Below are positions 42,333-52,722 of a stretch of 64,000 nt of DNA, piece after piece. The notes under the pieces were generated by a model that saw only the letters and a list, made by a program, of their open reading frames with translations, searched no databases and was not told the origin of the DNA. Position 1 is the stretch's first letter, and the number at the start of each line of letters is the position of its first letter. Made by a program: the position numbers and the translations under genes. Origin of the DNA: Aradus depressus (Eukaryota; Arthropoda; Insecta; Hemiptera; Aradidae); contig OY759224.1 in NCBI GenBank assembly GCA_963662175.1, positions 26,235,489-26,299,488 of the forward strand, read 5' to 3'.

Positions 42333-42715
42333 TTCTTAAATTTTCTCAAAAACTATGCGTCTTACGTGTAAAATGCACTGGACCTAAATTAAAGCTTATA
42401 ACATTTACACAATTTTGATCCTCTTCATATTTTACATGGAATCAACGGTTTGACAGATGTTTGCTATGACAACTTTAGAATGTTGGTCACGCGTGGTGAG
42501 CTGTCTAACTAGTAACTCTCTCAACGAAAGAGCTTTGCATGTTATCTCAGCGTCCACTCTTTGGTCCTGAAATTGTCATGGTGAATATTTCCCAAACCGT
42601 TGATTGACACATAAAACCTGAAGGGTATCAAATTTGTGTAAAATTTTATAAGCTTTATTTCAGGTTTTGTGTAAATCATCCGTTAAACGTACAGTTTTTG
42701 AGAAAATTAAAAAAA
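42333..42715. repeat. foldback element, ~95-bp inverted arms
   Basis: Left arm 42333-42425 contains TTTTCTCAAAAACTATGCGT and AAAGCTTATAACATTTACAC. Right arm 42615-42715 contains the reverse complements (ACGTACAGTTTTTGAGAAAA, AAAATTTTATAAGCTTTA) at about 75-80% identity. A MITE-like snap-back with no coding frame. Confidence 0.7.
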
Positions 42716-43132
42716 ACTATCCATAGGTCAGTTACAGTTTTTAATTTTCGAGCGAAGCTCGTCCCATGGATGTCGAGATTCATTCATCGTAAATAGTGGC
42801 GTAAAAATATACTAATTCGTCTTGAAATTACGCCCTCCGCCGTATAAGCAAGGTCTTACACCCACGCATCAATTTAGTCGTGGAATGTAATAGGATTATT
42901 TAATTAACACCTAGGTATCTAATTGGCGCATAAATAATCCTTACATAATTATTTTCATTAAAAACATATTTAACATAAAAAAAATAGATAAAAAATAAAC
43001 TTCTTTTTTATCTTTTCTGAAAAAAAATAAAACGTCCTTTTACTTCCTCAGCTATAAGAAGTGTAGGGGAAGTTATGTAATCGGTCAAAAATTCAAAGCG
43101 GAATTTTAAACGGAATTTCATGTTTTCTGACT

Positions 43133-43742
43133 CAGCCCGGCGGGAAGGGCGGGAAGGGCGATCGCCTAGGGCGCCTCGATGTTAGGGGCACAAGAGTTGT
43201 TGACTCTTTGACCTTGATTGAAAGAATTGAAAAAAAAACAAACTAATACTTGCGACGTATTCACGAACTTGTGGATTGCGTGACGCATACTTTTAACGAT
43301 TCCAGTATCAGTAGCCAGTTGCGAAAGGAGTTTTAGCAAATTGAAATTAATAAAAACATATTTAAGATGAACTATGACACAAGAAAGACTCCATGCTCTG
43401 CTGTTCTTGCAATAGAAAACGAACTGGCCATGAACATAAATTTCAAGTATGTAATTGAAGAATTTGCTAATGCTAAAGCCCGAAAAATACAATTTAAGTT
43501 TTCCAAAAATTGATACAATTTGATATCTTCCAATCTTTTTCCAGATATATTATGATAATATATGTTCTTTTTATAATTTTTTATATATATATATATTTTT
43601 ATTTTATTTTTTATAACAAATTTAAACATTAAAAAATTTTTTTATGAAGTTTTATTTTTTAATTATTGAAATTTTCTCTCCTTACAAGAGGGCGCAAGGT
43701 AGATTTTCGCCTAGGGCACTGATATATGTTGCGGCGGGGCTG
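43133..43742 (+). mobile_element. internally deleted hAT element, 610 bp
   Basis: Ends CAGCCCGGCGGGAAGG and (inverted) CAGCCCCGCCGCAACA, both followed inward by TCGCCTAGGGC-type sequence. Flanked by 8-bp repeats TTCTGACT (43125-43132) and TTCTAACT (43743-43750), one mismatch. It interrupts repeat B exactly. The ends differ from those of the 38.7-kb hAT element, so this is a separate family. Confidence 0.88.
43302..43513 (+). pseudogene. hAT transposase C-terminal dimerisation domain, broken
   Basis: Two registers together spell the hAT C-terminal dimerisation region. PVSVASCERSFSKLKLIKTY is followed by LR, a TGA stop, and TMTQERLHAL. After a one-base shift come AVLAIENELAMNINFKYVIE and EFANAKARKIQF before a TGA. 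S.ERSFS.LK.IK..LRS.M.QERL..L..L.IE.E is the conserved core of this domain in ZMYM1/hAT-like proteins. One internal stop and one frameshift show that it is dead. The catalytic region is deleted. Confidence 0.85.
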
Positions 43743-44040
43743 TTCTAACTTCTGGTTCCAAATATGAAAAAAAAAAAAATCGTGTCTGTGTCTGTGAACA
43801 CAACTACCGGATGTGATGAAGGTATCGACATGAAATTTCACATTTGAAGTCAAAAACCAATGAGGACATAACCTGTCAAATTTCAGCGATATCCGCTGAA
43901 GGGAAGGGAGGGGGGCTTAGTGTGGATTCAGGAGCCCCTATGTGTCAATTATTGAATATTAGCGCAAACGGTCGACTGGTTTTGGAGGGGGAACGAAAAG
44001 TTAAATAGATTAGTTCGTTCTGTGGAAATATATTACCAGC

Positions 44041-44854
44041 GAAGACTTAGTTAATTAATTTTTTTAAATATATTTTTTGGCTTTGTACCACCTAAACAGA
44101 CTTTCATCTATTATGTATTTTCATTTTTTGGATCATGTCAGCTACGCTTCTAGAGGCGTAGAGAAGGGCTAGCCAATGTAAGAGCTGTTGTATTGCCACC
44201 TGTCTCGCCTGCCCTTTGTAGTCCCTCATTCTGTCCGCTTCATTCTGAGTCAGGGAGGAGCTGCACCTTTTGGCAACGCTGAGTCTCTGCTACTTCAGCT
44301 GCCATGATACACCAGCTTTACATTAAAGTCACTACAATATACTATTATTGGAAATATTATTACATTATTAAATACGAAAATTAAATATTATTTAAATATT
44401 GCGCCCCTTCTATATTAAACATTTTTAAAAGTCAAATTTCAATATTTTTAATGAGGGTATTATGTACTACGAGGATTACTTTTCATCCAAATAATATTTG
44501 TGATAGTCATTTGAATACGATTTTAATAATCTATAATTAACTTGATTTAATAATTAATTCAGGCTGACTCAAATGATCTCCGTCAGATATAATGAATCAT
44601 TGTTATGCAATTTGTCGTATTATATTACTGATCATACGTGGCCTTCAGAAACCAACACCGTGAATTTTGTATTAAGTTTTACATAAAATTTGTTCATCTA
44701 TTTTGTGAAATTATACCTTGTCCGAGACATGCTATTAGTGTCCTAATATCATAATTATTAACCCATCCCCCACCCAAAAAAAAAAAAAAAAAAAAAAATC
44801 ATTTTATATCTTATATTAAAGGTATATACTTCCTGATTACAAAAACGAAAAAAA
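44041..44854. other. AT-rich stretch, no gene called
   Basis: 44150-44320 is GC-richer (GTCTCGCCTGCCCTTTGTAG) without a recognisable frame. A 24-base A run lies at 44775-44798. Confidence 0.2.
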
Positions 44855-45290
44855 ATATCGATGAATCACCGGTTTATGTACTTCCCCAGTACAAATTTAT
44901 AAATTACGTTTTCTCTCTCCTTTCAAAGCCTGAATCCTCATACTAAATTTTATCCTTTAATGTGTGGAGGAAATCAGCCTATAGTATAAGGGAAGTTATC
45001 GAATCGGTCAAAAATGCTATGTCTATGTGGGTTTCCCCTCATAATATCATGTTTTCCTACTTCCCGATTCCAAAAATGAAAAAAAAAATTTGTTTTTGTC
45101 TGTGATCACGATAACTCCGATAGAATGAATGTATCAACACAACATTTTCAACGCACATTTTAGTATGAGTCTATGTAAGTCAACTATTTATTTTTAGCCC
45201 AAACGGTCGATTAGTTTTAGAGACAAAGCGAAAAATTAATTGATACTGGGGAAGTACATTGCTGGTGATTTACCGACGACTTTTTTTTTT
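44855..45290. repeat. repeat B copy with inverted termini
   Basis: Left end ATCGATGAATCACCGG and TACTTCCCCAGTAC; right end ACTGGGGAAGTACATTGCTG and TTTACCGACGAC. The middle has AGGGAAGTTATCGAATCGGT and CACGATAACTCCGATAGA. Confidence 0.65.
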
Positions 45291-46204
45291 TTCTATTTTG
45301 ATTTTTGTCTTCGAAAATTGAGTTTTCTTTCGGTAAAGGGGGGTGGGGGGAGTACGCGGGGGGAACTTACCTATATAAAAATGATTTATTTAAAGTAGAA
45401 TGGAAGGATCTATGGAATAGATACATAATATATTCATGGATTTGGAGGCTGAGGCAGATAGATGATCAATGACTAGAGTGATCCACTTTCTGGATATATT
45501 GACTTGGTGGGTTGAAATATTCAGCCAAGTTGACATTTTGGCGATATAATATATATTTTATAGACGAATGAACATAAAACTAATTATAATAATATTATAT
45601 CTGCTATTTGTAAACGTTATTTTATTTATAATAGCAGTAAGACGCAGCATCACAGAGGGTCCTCAGTATCCAGCGAAAACCAAATCCTTACATTTATTTT
45701 ATCTGTAAAACATCGTTGTCCATCATCGTAAGGAATTTTAACCACACGATTACTACTCCTCCCAGATAAAAAAACCTATGGGCCTCGGCCGGAATTCGAA
45801 CCCGCGATCTTGAGAGCAGTAAGCAACCAACTGTGCAACTTTAGGATAACCTCTAAGCGAACCTTGTATAATTAGGTAGATGTATTGGATGCTTAGGTCC
45901 CTAGGTGTACCTTATATATGGCGGTGGATATGAATACACTGGTTCCTGGTGTACACTCAGTGTCACATGTCACAGTACACTAGGTACAGTCTAATGAGTG
46001 TATTATGTTAGGTATAATGCACGCCATCACACTTCCAGTAATCACAACTCCCCCCCTACCATTAACCATCAGTTAGTCATCAATCATACCTTTATTAGGT
46101 TAATTAGTATACTTCGAACTTCGATATATGGAACACAAAAAGTTCTGTAAAACTGAAATTGGTTTCGACAAAATATCACATTTTCCTAATATGATTCCAA
46201 AAAT
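45291..46204. other. mostly unclassified stretch with one SINE-A relic
   Basis: GTGGGGGGAGTACGCGGGG near 45340. Only 45756-45853 is assigned (SINE-A relic). No exon recognised. Confidence 0.25.
45756..45853 (-). repeat. SINE-A head fragment, diverged
   Basis: CTCCCAGATAAAAAAACCTA, GGCCTCGGCCGGAATTCGAA (inverted B box region) and CGCGATCTTGAGAGCAG. Confidence 0.55.
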
Positions 46205-46345
46205 GAGAAGAAGAAAGTTCTTCAGTGAATCATAGACAATGTACTCCCCCAGAACGAATTAATCAATTAACATCGCTCCCCTCTAAGTGGACCGTTTGTG
46301 ATAATATACAGCAGTTGACTTACATAGAGACTCCTAAATCCTCTT

Positions 46346-47031
46346 ACTTAATAATAATAATAATAATAATAATAAATTTAGTTCCGTTAGACCAATACAT
46401 GGTAATAGGAAAAGTCAAAAGAATTTTATACATTAAGATATATATTTATAACTACTTGAATCTAACGCACATATGATTAGATTATTGAAAAAAAAGTAAA
46501 ATGAAATTAATAAAAACTGAACAAATAAATATTTAAAAATATATGAGTGTATAAACAAATTAATACAAGATACGTTTATAATATGTAGAGATATTTTTTA
46601 ATTTAATAAAAATTAAGATAACTATTTTTCCAAAAAAACTCTTCGGAAGTGTCTTTATCCCAACGATGTTTCGGGACGTTCTTACGTCCCTTCATCAGGT
46701 CCCAATGTGCGAGATATAGAAAAAAAAAAAAAAAAAATGTAACTATAACAATATATGAAAAGAAAAGTATATAAATGAATATGAATATATAAAAAAGTCT
46801 AAATAAATAAAAAATTATAAATGAATAAATAAAACAATAACGTACATTCAACTGACCTTTAAGGTGTGGAGGAACTCTGTCCAAAAAATAAAATGAAAGC
46901 TTTGTATCAAATAATGTTTTTTGGATATGAAACATGGTTTTTTTTTATTGTGGTTATTTTATTATATTTGAACAGTGAGAATAAAATTCTGTTTCCGTGT
47001 CTGAAAACTTCACCAGACTCTGTCTATAACT
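46346..47031 (-). mobile_element. retroelement-like insertion with (ATT)n tail and hammerhead-like motif
   Basis: On the minus strand it runs from about 47031 to an (ATT)n tail at 46374-46346 and includes repeat E (46454-46560). There is no reverse transcriptase frame; a 110-codon minus frame (46603-46935) is low-complexity. The tail type suggests a LINE or SINE 3' end. The class is uncertain. Confidence 0.4.
46669..46698 (-). ncRNA. hammerhead-ribozyme-like core motif
   Basis: Reading the minus strand from 46698: CTGATGA, then AGGGACGT-AAGA-ACGTCCC (stem II of seven perfect pairs, GGGACGT with ACGTCCC), then GAAAC. These are the two invariant boxes of the hammerhead core at the right spacing. 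Downstream AC-ATC-GTT could form a minimal stem III with a GUU cleavage triplet. I could not find a convincing stem I in the flanks, so self-cleavage is doubtful for this copy. Such motifs are known in Penelope-like elements. Confidence 0.45.
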
Positions 47032-47447
47032 TTTGTGTCGATAAATTCATTACATCTTCAGTTATTTGTGTTTTTGAATTGAGCCTGCTGCTCTCCTGAA
47101 CCCAGCCCCCATTTCCTTCGGCCGATGTCACTGAAATTTGACAGGTTATGTCCTCATTGGGTTTTGGCTTGAAATATGAAATTTCATGTCGATACACTCA
47201 TTACATCGGCAGTTATTGATGTTTATGAGTTGAGCCTTTCCCCTAATCCCCCCTTCCCTTCTGCCAATTTCGCTGAAAATTGTCAAGTTTCGTCCTTATG
47301 GGGTTTTGAATTCACGTATGGAATTTTATGTCAATACATTTATTATAATGACAGTTATTAAAGTTTTTGAGATGAGCCTCTTCTCCAATTCCCCTCTTTT
47401 CGAGGTCGGAAAACATGAAATTACGTTGAAAACTCTCGTTGAAAATA

Positions 47448-47776
47448 CAGTAGAGTCCCGCTTATCCGGACACCGGTTAATCCGGACGAGAAATTAAAAA
47501 ACGTATTAAAAATTAGTAAACTAAAAATGCAATTTAGCGAGGGGTAAGTACGAAAATAATTCAAACAGAGGGTTTGACTTTTGACTTGACTTGACTCGGC
47601 TACGATGAAAAGGTGCCGACAAAAAAGACGGCGCGCTAAATATTTACGCTAATATTTAAAAAAAAATATTTTAAATATTTATCATGTGCATTTTACATCA
47701 AATTTCGTTTAATCCGGACTTTCGGTAATCCGGATGGGGCCGGTCCCATCTAGTCCCGATTAGCGGGACTCTACTG
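47448..47776. mobile_element. pogo/Tigger-like MITE, 329 bp
   Basis: Ends CAGTAGAGTCCCGCTTATCC and (inverted) CAGTAGAGTCCCGCTAATCG with TA on both sides. CCGGTTAATCCGGAC and TAATCCGGACTTTCGGTAAT recur inside. Typical of pogo/Tigger-derived MITEs. No coding frame. Different family from 36256-37033. Confidence 0.88.
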
Positions 47777-48180
47777 TAGAACTACTGTATAATATATACT
47801 TCAGGAGAACTACTGTATAATATATACTTCAGGAGAACTACAGTATAATATATACTTCAGGAGAACTACTGTTAAATATATACTTCTGGAGAACCTGTAC
47901 TGCTTCACTAAAACGACCAACGGGAGGGTCAAAATTGTATTTCTTCGGATACATAATATATACTTTTTACTGTATAATATATACTTCAGGAGAACTACTG
48001 TATAATATATACTTCAGGAGAACCTGTACTGCTTCACTAAAACGACCGACGGGAGGGTCAAAATTGTATTTCTTCGAATACATAATATGAAAAGAACGAA
48101 TCATATATAAATAATATTATATATCGGAAAGAAAACGATGTTGACCCTTCCATCGGCCCTTTTAGTGAAGCAGCCAACCA
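47777..48180. repeat. complex tandem and inverted repeat array
   Basis: A 28-bp unit (GAACTACTGTATAATATATA + CTTCAGGA) repeats about four times from 47779 and twice from about 47968. Each run is followed by a CCTGTACTGCTTCACTAAAA...GGGAGGGTCAAAATTGTA block. A third such block lies inverted at 48135-48178 (GTTGACCCTTCCATCGGCCC, TTTTAGTGAAGCAG). Confidence 0.85.
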
Positions 48181-49008
48181 AATTTAAAGGGTTTATCTAC
48201 ATTCTCCGAGAGCTCTTTGGGAAATGTACACATTCTCCGGGCAAAGTCCACATTGACAGCCTACTCGCTTTTATAGTAACATATATATGGTTAGAAATAG
48301 TATTAGGGAGTAGGGCTCTTTTGACGCGCAGTAATAGAGTTGACATCTGTAATAATAAAAAATAATGTATAATAATTTATTTATTTTTAACTACAATTTG
48401 AATATACATCCCATACAATAATAAAGTAAGAATATTACAGCTTGACATATTTCTAAATATATATATATAATAAATGCGCAACATTTACTTGTATACATAC
48501 AGCCAAGAGAAACGAAAAAAAAAAAAAAAAAAAAATGTATATATATACTTTTGTATACATACACACACATATCGTCGGTTGAGAAGCAGAAGTGGTTATC
48601 TCCAGCTGATCATATTATTGTTAGCATTTCTGCTTGCGGACTACCTTGGGGAATAATTGCAGGCACAACTTGCAGTCACACTTTTCCCTCATTTTCATAA
48701 ATTTGTTCATTACTTTACCATTATAAATGGGTTTAGAAAATGATAAAGTATAATATGCATAAAAAAAGTCATTTTGGCAAAAAAATGGAGTTAAGCACTT
48801 CTGCTTTTCAACCGACGATATTATAATGACTTTAAATAAAATCAAAGTAATAAACACTAAGTCAAACCACTTTGTACTTAATGTAAATAACAAGTACATA
48901 TTTAACAAGTACTTAATATGAAAATCTCAACTTTAATTCATTTTTCATTATCTTTATTATTTTTTGTCCTCTATTCTTAATTTTAATTTTAATTTCAATT
49001 TTTTTTTA
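48181..49008. other. AT-rich stretch, no gene called
   Basis: An A run at 48515-48534. CGTCGGTTGAGAAGCAGAAG (48573) faces CTTCTGCTTTTCAACCGACG (48799), a ~20-bp inverted repeat pair about 210 bp apart, so 48573-48818 may be another foldback. Confidence 0.4.
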
Positions 49009-49245
49009 TTAATTTTTATTGTGAGTTAGATTTTTTAATATTTGCTTTTTTAAATTAATAGCATTTAGAATATAGTAATACACATCATTAATTTGCTCCA
49101 GAGAAACAATCTCTAATATTCTAATAATATTACTTTCATCTTCATCAGAGTTTTTAATATATTTAGATAAATATCTTTCTCTAATATTATTATACAAAGG
49201 ACAGTTAATAAAAAATGAACAATATCTTTGAGAATAATGTATAAT
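49009..49245 (-). pseudogene. LINE reverse transcriptase C-terminal fragment
   Basis: The minus-strand frame reads IIHYSQRYCSFFINCPLYNN, IRERYLSKYI and ILEIVSLEQINDVYYYILNA, then ends LTHNKN. The F...CP.Y...R..YL pattern followed by an acidic helix is the usual C-terminal end of many insect LINE ORF2 proteins and parallels the fragment at 16191-16376. Very AT-rich codon use. The 5' part and any tail are not recognisable. Clade uncertain. Confidence 0.55.
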
Positions 49246-49317
49246 AATAAAAAGTAATAATTAAAATAATTAATATAAATAAAAATAAACGAATAATAAA
49301 TATCAAATAATATTAAT

Positions 49318-49517
49318 GGAGGCGAAAGGGAGGATGGGGGTTAGGGGCTTAACAAACTCTAATAACTGCCGATGTAATGAATATATCGTCACACAATTTA
49401 ATATGAGGATTCAGAAGCCCCTTTATATGTCAACTAAATATAAATATTAACGCAAACAGTCGACTTGGAGGGTGAGCGAAAAGTTAATCGATTAATTCGT
49501 TCTGGGGAAGTACATTT
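49318..49517 (+). repeat. repeat B 3' part
   Basis: TAATAACTGCCGATGTAATG, ATTTAATATGAGGATTCAGA and ATTAATTCGTTCTGGGGAAG. Confidence 0.65.
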
Positions 49518-49645
49518 TTCAAGTTTCGTCCGATTTCAACCAAAATCTAATTAGATCTATGTTAGAATATGTAACTTCTCCATTTCAAATTTCAAGTTCA
49601 TAACATATAGCGAAAATGGTCAAAGCGTATTTCAGGGGACTCTGA
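49518..49645. repeat. repeat C-like fragment
   Basis: GTCCGATTTCAACCAAAATC and GACTCTGAAACGTGAAATGA parallel the far end of the repeat C copy at 29930-30225. Confidence 0.3.
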
Positions 49646-50868
49646 AACGTGAAATGAATCATAATAACTAATTTGACATTAAGTTTTATATGTGGATTAA
49701 GAATTTTGTAATAAAGAACGCTTAACTGAACTTCAGACAAATCATGCATAGATGGATTTATTTTATTATATGGGTAAATTCCATATGAACTCGACATGAC
49801 GGCCCACATCACGACTTTGAAAATGAAAAGTTACTTCATTTTTTTGTACTTTAAACACAAACGAACCAAAAAATCGTCATAAGAATTTTAAAAAATCGCT
49901 GTGACTAACTGTGCAGCGATATTACTGAATTCATGGTTTTTAATGATTTTTCTTATGGATAAAATATTTTCGTTCCCAAATGAACAATTTCACATGAAAA
50001 AAAATGTAGGGATATAGTTTTTTGTTGGAAATTTTCCGTAGAATCCGAAAATTTTGTCAAAATTCAGAAATGAATTGATGTTTTTCGTTAAAAATCAGTT
50101 CTTTTCCAAAAAGTCGATTTTTTTTTTGATTTAACATATTTCAAAAACTTATGGATGAAAATTTAAGTTTGAAATTACTTGTGAGTGTCCCCACTAACGA
50201 ACGCACGATCAATTTTTTTGGGTATCCTACTTGTTTTAACTTTACGCCAAAATTCATTTGTTAAATTTATCAACACGTTAAATCAAATGTTTATAATATA
50301 CAGGGTGATTCCCTCGTAACTTAAAAAAACATTGGGTGTAACTAGACCAAAAATGGAGTAGAAAGCCGCCAACCGCACCTTTCTATCTCAATCCGTTGCC
50401 GAGATATGATTTTTTAGAGTTTTTTTTCTCGATAAAACCACGTTTTTTGCCATCAAGTCCCACATTTCTCCCTTTTAAATCAACTTTTCTCAACTTTTGA
50501 CCACATTTTCGGAATCAGCGTTAAATTTAACTGTAATGTCGAGTTAATATGGAATTGCCCATATATAATTTGAACTGGGGAAGTAAACAGGCGGATATTC
50601 GCCGAAGAAATTTTCAAAGTTTCACTTGGCATACGATGAAACGGAAAGTGGGTGTATATTTAAGTGTGACAGTTGAAGAGGCCCGGTCTCTCGTCTGTTT
50701 GTGTTAAATTGTTCTTCTGTAAGGCGACAGGGAGCGCTAGGGAACTCAAGAGAAGTTACCCTTAGTTAGTTAACTTTCTGAAGGGGTGGTATTTAATTAA
50801 CTTCTCCAATGTCAAAAATTAGAATTTTCATTAACCAGACTGGATAAGAAGATCTAAACTCGTATACA
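49646..50868. other. unclassified stretch
   Basis: 50300 begins ATACAGGGTGATTCCCTCG, a phrase common at insect repeat ends. 50574-50620 is a repeat B terminus (ACTGGGGAAGTAAACAGGCG). No exon found. Confidence 0.3.
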
Positions 50869-51238
50869 TTTTTTTTTTAAAATTTACAAGCATATATTTA
50901 CAACCAGAATACAACAACATACACATGTGCTAAGGGAGGAAAATAGCAATGTTATAATGTCAAGAGAAGAGAAGTCACCCAGTGGTGATACTCCCTAGGC
51001 GCTGAGTTGCACAAATTTATGACTAATTACTGTCATTGCCTGATCTGCGAAGGTCTCTAGGCCATTGGCGCTTGAGGCGTCTACTAAAGGAGGAAAATAA
51101 TTTTTTACACCTGAATTTAGCTAATTTGGTAACAGGCAAAATATTGAGATCAGTGTGAAGTGTTTTGTTGGAGATGTAACAAGGAGCATTGGCTATTGTA
51201 CGAAGGATTTTGGATTGTAAGGATTGAATACGCTTGAG
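50869..51238 (-). mobile_element. Jockey-like LINE, 5'-truncated copy
   Basis: Minus-oriented 3' end with poly(A) at 50880-50869, a 3' UTR related to the copy at 21356-21500 (GGGTGACTTCTCTTCTCTTG, TTGACATTATAACATTGC) and the ORF2 C-terminus. A subfamily distinct from the 20.8-kb copy. Confidence 0.85.
51023..51238 (-). pseudogene. Jockey-like reverse transcriptase C-terminus, 71 codons intact
   Basis: An open frame from the truncation point to its natural stop: LKRIQSLQSKILRTIANAPC, YISNKTLHTDLNILPVTKLA, KFRCKKLFSSFSRRLKRQWP, RDLRRSGNDSN. Here the end LKRQWPRDL is in frame, which shows where the 20.8-kb copy is frameshifted. About 30 codons present in the 20.8-kb copy between LAK and RRLKRQW are missing. 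No start codon; a fragment rather than a gene. Confidence 0.82.
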
Positions 51239-51391
51239 ATTGAAAGCTTTAGAACCCTTCTTCCTTACTAAAATTGTTCCTTATAAAGTTATAAGTCCTT
51301 AGATTTGATATAGGATAAATACGACAAAAGTTATAGCGCCCCGAAGAATCTAAACTAAATGTCAATAAGGAATATATCTAAGTAATTTTTA

Positions 51392-51587
51392 GGGGGCCAT
51401 GTGGGTTAGAGCGTAGGGCTTTGGTCGCATGGTCTCACCATGGTTTGTGGGTTCGAATCTCGTCTGGGAGTGAGTTTTATTTCGTAGATAGAACTCCCTC
51501 CTGGGCCCATGGATGTCGTAAATAACTAGATAATAGTGACATGGCTAATATGCATCGTACATAAGGCCAAGAAAAAAAAAAAAAAAG
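51392..51587 (+). repeat. second tRNA-derived SINE family, with poly(A) and 10-bp target duplication
   Basis: The head GGGGGCCATGTGGGTTAGAG has an A box (TGGGTTAGAGCG) and the B box GGGTTCGAATCTC about 40 bp later. A ~115-bp body ends ATAAGGCCAAG plus A15. Flanked by GTAATTTTTA at 51382-51391 and 51588-51597. Unrelated in body to SINE-A. RNA polymerase III transcription is expected from the boxes. Confidence 0.85.
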
Positions 51588-51689
51588 GTAATTTTTAAAT
51601 CGTAATAGCAACGAACTTCAAAATATGGTTTATGTATTGGCAGTTTTAATGAAAAATTATGAAAATTAAGGAAAATGTATGTGATGTGG

Positions 51690-51895
51690 CCATTATAGGG
51701 TTTTCTTATACCAACAGCGCTTACAGATCACTCTCTCTCTCCCCCTCCCCTTCTCAAAATCATTTCATTTTGTCTCATTGTACAGAGTTATCTTGAAAGT
51801 AGACATTCTTATACCCAGTAATGCCAGTATGAAATAATTTTGAGAAAGGTGAAAGAGAGTGCTCTGAAAGCGTGGTTGGTAAAAGTCCTGATATA
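51690..51895. mobile_element. foldback MITE (repeat D, complete)
   Basis: Left end TTATACCAACAGCGCTTACA with GATCACTCTCTCTC faces right end GAGAGTGCTCTGAAAGCG with TGGTTGGTAAAAGTCC. The inverted arms span most of the ~200 bp. Related ends at 6744 and 27411. No coding frame. Confidence 0.7.
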
Positions 51896-52243
51896 GGTTT
51901 AGGTTTAGGTTTTATGACTCATGCCCGGGCTTAACTACGAGGTCATATAGCCTTCTACCAGAGCGCTTTTTCGTCACTCTGGTGGACATGAGTCCGACTC
52001 TACTGTGGGAGTCCTAAATTTTGCCGACCCTAAATTTTTATTCACCTAGGTCAGGGGTCTTTAACGAGTACCTGACATTGTAGAGGCTCGGGACCATCGC
52101 TTAACGTCCCATCTGAAGGACGGCGTGCTTAAGTTTATTTTACCTCCCAGATAAAATAAACTAAGGGCCTCGGTCGGGTTCGAACCCACGTTCTTGAGCT
52201 CAGAAGGTAAGCAGGCATACCACTGAGCTACCGCGGCGCCTCT
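51896..52243 (-). repeat. SINE-A, full length with 12-bp target-site duplication
   Basis: Tail reads GGTTTAGGTTTAGG (hexamer variant), followed by full body and head to CCGCGGCGCCTC. AGTCCTGATATA flanks it at 51884-51895 and 52244-52255. Inserted at the end of repeat D. Confidence 0.95.
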
Positions 52244-52414
52244 AGTCCTGATATATTTTAACTCTTTCACAATATCTCTGCAAAAATGTTAATTATCAAT
52301 GAAATTACTGCTAGATTAAGATTTTTTTAATGAAATTTCATAGATAGTACCCATACAATCTCAGTTAGCTTTGCAGATCATGTGGAATCTCGAAATTATG
52401 AACGTGCGGGACGA

Positions 52415-52722
52415 AAGGGGGGGGGGAAGGATCTAATTGTTATGTTATTGATCAACAATTTGATGCAGAGTTTTCAACGGAATATCATGTTTTTCGACTT
52501 ACAGAGGCAAATAATGAAAAAAAGTCTGTCTTTGTGTGTCTTTGCACACGATTACTGCCGATGTAATGAATGTATCGACACAAAATGAGGATTCAGCAGC
52601 CAGTATGTAAGTCAAATATTGAGTTTCAGCCCAAATTGTCGATTGGCTTTTGAGGAAGAGCAAAATGTTTTTTTTTAATTCTTGCTGGGGAAGTGCATAG
52701 CCGATGATTCACCGATTATTTT
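52415..52722 (+). repeat. repeat B copy
   Basis: TTTTCAACGGAATATCATG, ACTGCCGATGTAATGAATGT, GCTGGGGAAGTGCATAGCC and GATTCACCGATTATT in B order. Confidence 0.65.

Larger units (their letters stand above)
43045..44040 (+). repeat. repeat B copy split by a hAT element
   Basis: Starts CTTCCTCAGCTATAAGAAGT and GGGAAGTTATGTAATCGGTC, breaks at 43132, resumes at 43743 with TTCTAACTTCTGGTTCC, and runs through CGACATGAAATTTCACATTT and AAACGGTCGACTGGTTTTGG to TTCGTTCTGTGGAAATA. Confidence 0.75.
46216..47445 (-). repeat. repeat B copy split by a ~690-bp insertion
   Basis: B runs 46216-46345 (TTCAGTGAATCATAGACAAT, AATTAATCAATTAACATCGC, CTCCTAAATCCTCTTACTT) and resumes at ~47032 (TTTTGTGTCGATAAATTCAT) with three ~140-bp internal units to 47445. 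The gap holds an (AAT)n run, repeat E and a hammerhead-like motif. Confidence 0.65.

Noticed and set aside
46603..46935. 110-codon frame with hydrophobic stretches
   Set aside because: Runs of phenylalanine and isoleucine come from poly(T) and AT-rich DNA; it also crosses a hammerhead-like repeat motif.
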